Source: Bacteroidota bacterium
GTDB taxonomy: Bacteria; Bacteroidota; Bacteroidia; Chitinophagales; Chitinophagaceae
NCBI GenBank assembly: GCA_029555415.1
Contig: JAKPSI010000058.1
Coordinates: forward strand, 1 to 33,711
Length of the DNA stretch: 33,711 bases
Direction of reading: 5' to 3'
Part shown: positions 31,350-33,711 of the stretch, piece by piece
Layout: every line of letters starts with the position of its first letter
How positions within the stretch are numbered: position 1 is the first letter of the stretch
Position numbers and translations under genes: made by a program
Notes under the pieces: model-generated
What the model was told of the DNA's origin: nothing
Database searches by the model: none
The model's input: the letters and a program-made list of their open reading frames with translations, nothing else

Positions 31350-32267
31350 TCAGATGATTTTGCCTGTGATAATTTTGTTCTCTACCGGTGTTACGGTATA
31401 GCCTTGTTTACGCAGCAGACTGATCAGTCCTTTCTCACCAGGCAAGTGTCCTGCCCCAACCGCCACCAGGAGCGCCTTTCCGGAGAGCAGCCCTTTCAGT
31501 TTCTCTACCCAGTTCCGGTTGCGGTGGTATAAAAGTATATCCGTGAAGGAAGACATTCCCGGATCTGAATCCACCATCAGCTTTTCAAGTTTCCTGAGGT
31601 CCTGTTCACGGTATGCAGTGAACATATCATTCATCATCTTATCTTCTCCGTTGCCGGTTTCCGCACTGTCGATATAACTGACCAGTTGCTCCGCCTGCAG
31701 ATGATAAGGAATGGAATCGAGTACGCCTGCCTGATAGGACATCGTTTCCAGTCCCTGTATCTTCTTCCTGTTCCCCTTGGCTGCTTCCATGATCACCTGT
31801 TCCATCATCGCGGTATTGCCACAGGGAAGTGATTGTTGTTCGAGTGTGGAGGCTGCGAGTATCGGTTTATACGTTTCCAGCATGGAAAAAGGCAACAGAG
31901 ATCCTTTCTTGTTGAAATAGTCCTTTACTTTCTTATACTTCACAGGATCCAGCAGATCTTTCAGTGTGGTATCCCCTCTCATCTTCATCTGGTTCATGGC
32001 CATCATCATCTCCACCAGGTTATCGAGATCCACTTCAAAATACACTTCATCACAGTCACGAATGACCGAATTCATGTTGTCACTCAGCTTCGCGTCATCC
32101 GCGCAAATCATGTGAATGGTACCGAACAGGAAAGATGGTTTTGTGATCCCGTTCCCGCTGATCTTCCACAATAAGGTATGCGGTTCTTTGCCGGCCTGAC
32201 CGAACACGGAAACGGAAAGCAGGCTCAGGATGAGCAGACCTTTCAAACTTTTACTGAACGGGTTCAT
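31350..32267 (-). CDS. TraB/GumN family protein, exported
   Basis: A 305-residue protein with a signal peptide (NPFSKSLKGLLILSLLSVSV, cleavage near VFGQ). The TraB/GumN fold is marked by LLWKISGNGITKPSFLFGTIH (the G-T-I-H motif) near the N-terminus, a central Y-F-E-V-D, and RNRNWVEKL followed by LLVAVGAGHLPGEKGLISLL at the end, with GH and E typical of the family. TraB-like proteins are predicted metal-dependent proteases related to Tiki; activity of most bacterial members is untested. It is followed by the DUF2141 gene after four bases. A CCGGATATCCGG palindrome (32289-32300) lies just upstream. Confidence 0.9.
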   Translation of the reverse strand: MNPFSKSLKGLLILSLLSVSVFGQAGKEPHTLLWKISGNGITKPSFLFGTIHMICADDAKLSDNMNSVIRDCDEVYFEVDLDNLVEMMMAMNQMKMRGDTTLKDLLDPVKYKKVKDYFNKKGSLLPFSMLETYKPILAASTLEQQSLPCGNTAMMEQVIMEAAKGNRKKIQGLETMSYQAGVLDSIPYHLQAEQLVSYIDSAETGNGEDKMMNDMFTAYREQDLRKLEKLMVDSDPGMSSFTDILLYHRNRNWVEKLKGLLSGKALLVAVGAGHLPGEKGLISLLRKQGYTVTPVENKIITGKII

Positions 32268-32365
32268 GCATATTCGTTTTTGTCATGACCGGATATCCGG
32301 ACCTGGGGTTGCTGCTATAACGCAAATTCCTCTCCGTTTTGAATTTCGTGACTTTGTGGCAGATT

Positions 32366-33406
32366 TCAATAGAAGATCTCCGACCATACCCTGGTGAAAC
32401 GGGTTCCCCACCTGACTTTCGTTTCATCTGTGGAGATCGGGATATTGAGTTCCTGCTTCACTGCCAGAACCGGCAGATTGATGCCGGCACCGAGGAGTGC
32501 GGATATTGTTCCCTGCACACGGGGATTGATCTCCAGTAACAGGATCTCTCCGCTGGCGGCTCGCTTGACCTGGATACCGGCATTACCATGCAGTTTCAGT
32601 TCACGGATGATCCTGGCGCAATAATCGATCACCTGGTGCTGCTGCTGCACTTCACCTTCCGTGCTGATCCCATTGATCATCTTTTTGCGGAGGCGCGGGA
32701 CGATCAGTACCGGTTCACCATTTTTGCAAAGACAATCGACCGAATATTCTTCTCCGGGCAGGTATTCACTGACCAGTAATTCAGGGAATGCGGCGGAGGA
32801 AAGGATCCTGACCGCTTCATCATACCGGATATAAGTATGGTAGGGTTTGAAATTGAAGAGCAGGTCACGCTCATCGGCGTTCTCTGATAAGATCCGGAAA
32901 CCCCTGCTGCCATTTGAAACCGAAGGCTTGAAACATACCGGATTGCCGGGATAACCCAGTTCATTTACCGCGGTAACGAACTGATCACTGGTTTCCACCA
33001 CCCTGAATTCAGGTACCGGTATACCCCGCCATTGCAGGAACTCGTACAAACGGCTTTTGTTATTGGCGATCTCCAATGATCCCGCACCCGTGATCGGTAA
33101 ATGGGTGCCGGAACCTTCCAGTTCTTTCCTGATGGATGATAAAGGCAGTAATTCCCGGGTAACGAGCGGGAGGATGATATCGATCTTTTTTCTGCGGCAG
33201 ATGGACTGTATCACATCCGGAAAGGAAGGGTTCGTTCCCATCGGTACTGTTTCAAATCCTGTATCCTGATACCGCTGTGCCAGTTCCGGATTGGAATCCG
33301 CTACTGTTATATGCAATCCCTCCATTTCTTTCAGGCATTGCAGGATACCCGCGGCACCGGGTGCGCCACCGCCGGTCATCAATAGATTTACTGAGATACC
33401 CTTCAT
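32366..33406 (-). CDS. ATP-grasp enzyme (carbamoyl-phosphate synthase large-chain-like)
   Basis: The 346-residue protein has an N-terminal Rossmann-type pre-ATP-grasp domain (VNLLMTGGGAPGAAGILQCL) and an ATP-grasp fold: VCFKPSVSNGSRGFRIL (the ATP loop), VSEYLPGEEYSVDCLC, and LLLEINPRVQGTISALLGAG with the metal-binding E-x-N-P-R. ATP-grasp proteins join a carboxylate to an amine or thiol through an acyl phosphate; the substrate is not predictable here. It follows the partial gene at 33434 after 27 bases, so the two probably form an operon. It may belong to a cell-envelope or natural-product pathway whose other genes lie beyond the edge. Confidence 0.87.
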   Translation of the reverse strand: MKGISVNLLMTGGGAPGAAGILQCLKEMEGLHITVADSNPELAQRYQDTGFETVPMGTNPSFPDVIQSICRRKKIDIILPLVTRELLPLSSIRKELEGSGTHLPITGAGSLEIANNKSRLYEFLQWRGIPVPEFRVVETSDQFVTAVNELGYPGNPVCFKPSVSNGSRGFRILSENADERDLLFNFKPYHTYIRYDEAVRILSSAAFPELLVSEYLPGEEYSVDCLCKNGEPVLIVPRLRKKMINGISTEGEVQQQHQVIDYCARIIRELKLHGNAGIQVKRAASGEILLLEINPRVQGTISALLGAGINLPVLAVKQELNIPISTDETKVRWGTRFTRVWSEIFY

Positions 33407-33433
33407 ATTGAATACAATGATATTTCTTTTTTC

Positions 33434-33711
33434 TTATGCTTCCACTACCGCTTCCTGGCCATAGATCTGGTCACGGAATTTAAGGGAAGGTGACGGAATG
33501 AATGGCCCAATACCCAGCAGTGCCCATTTTTCATCCACTTTATGTATGGTAACATCATCGGCTACGATAATGTTCGGCCAGTCGCGCATGAAATCATCGA
33601 ACTCCTTCGTTTTCCGGGTGCCATCCAGGCCCATGATCGCATGGTAGCCATCTGCTCTTTCGGCACGATACAGGAACTGATCCCTTTTCGGGTCCAGATT
33701 ATTGCAAAAAC
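33434..33711 (-). CDS. C-terminal fragment of an unrecognised protein (5' end outside window)
   Basis: About 92 codons are visible, from the right edge to the TAA at 33436-33434. The minus-strand frame reads FCNNLDPKRDQFLYRAERAD, then GYHAIMGLDGTRKTKEFDDF, PNIIVADDVTIHKV and WALLGIGPFIPSPSLKF. I do not recognise a family. The start lies beyond the right edge; an internal ATG at 33634 is probably not the start, since the frame stays open through the edge. The gene is just upstream of, and on the same strand as, the ATP-grasp gene. Confidence 0.6.
   Translation of the reverse strand, partial: FCNNLDPKRDQFLYRAERADGYHAIMGLDGTRKTKEFDDFMRDWPNIIVADDVTIHKVDEKWALLGIGPFIPSPSLKFRDQIYGQEAVVEA

Noticed and set aside
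32289-32300. CCGGATATCCGG palindrome upstream of the TraB-like gene as an operator
   Set aside because: Twelve-base palindromes of GC/AT-mixed sequence arise by chance in 33 kb, and no promoter octamer is placed next to it.

Overview
The window is an ordinary-looking chromosomal stretch of a Bacteroidota bacterium, most likely a Chitinophagaceae-type organism (order Chitinophagales). Four things point there. Several gene families are typical of the phylum: a BT_3928-like DoxX/thioredoxin protein, DUF1599, DUF721, DUF2141, and TPR and FAS1 secreted proteins. Promoters match the Bacteroidota -7 octamer TAnnTTTG rather than E. coli boxes. Clear Shine-Dalgarno sequences are scarce. Several intergenic gaps carry short dispersed repeats of a kind I associate with these genomes. 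I see no rRNA, tRNA, CRISPR array, transposase, prophage or secretion cluster.

Layout. 1-2590 (minus): NAD(P)HX repair enzyme (cut by the left edge) and a secreted serine hydrolase. 2700-5782 (plus): serA, then type II NADH dehydrogenase overlapping a small membrane protein, with two dyads in the ndh promoter. 5927-7132 (plus): an outer-membrane protein that looks like a fusion of a beta-barrel with a PagL-type lipid A deacylase barrel. 7571-11435 (minus): gyrA followed by a secreted TPR protein. 11695-13200 (plus): saccharopine-dehydrogenase-type enzyme. 13204-13405: a nested inverted-repeat element between convergent genes. 13420-15541 (minus): a sirtuin lacking zinc cysteines, a DUF4349 lipoprotein and a small lipoprotein-like protein. 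15750-16160 (minus) EVE-domain protein and 16302-16868 (plus) fasciclin protein, divergent. 17155-18613 (plus): cytochrome b plus a membrane-anchored molybdopterin oxidoreductase. 18614-21577 (minus): pdhA, a TPR membrane protein, ribH and a LutA-like protein in one tight operon. 21740-24374 (plus): radical SAM/SPASM enzyme, recF and a DciA-like DUF721 protein. 24375-27257 (minus): peptide ABC permease, BT_3928-like protein and DUF1599 protein. 27345-28178 (plus): folP. 28333-30298 (minus): FKBP lipoprotein and NrnA-type phosphoesterase. 30438-30854 (plus): ndk. 30908-33711 (minus): DUF2141 protein, TraB/GumN protein, ATP-grasp enzyme and an unrecognised C-terminal fragment.

Most genes are housekeeping: NAD repair, serine, folate and flavin synthesis, central carbon metabolism, DNA topology and repair, nucleotide balance. 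I do not see a convincing new multi-gene defence or metabolic system. The observations I rate highest are: (a) a repeated promoter geometry in which a TAnnTTTG-like octamer ends exactly 4 nt (once 6 nt) before the start codon, implying leaderless mRNAs; (b) the barrel-PagL fusion; (c) the double-dyad ndh promoter; (d) the nested hairpin element at 13204-13405; (e) a possible small structured RNA at 16985-17075; (f) a Mo-oxidoreductase with a twin-lysine where a Tat signal would have twin arginine.
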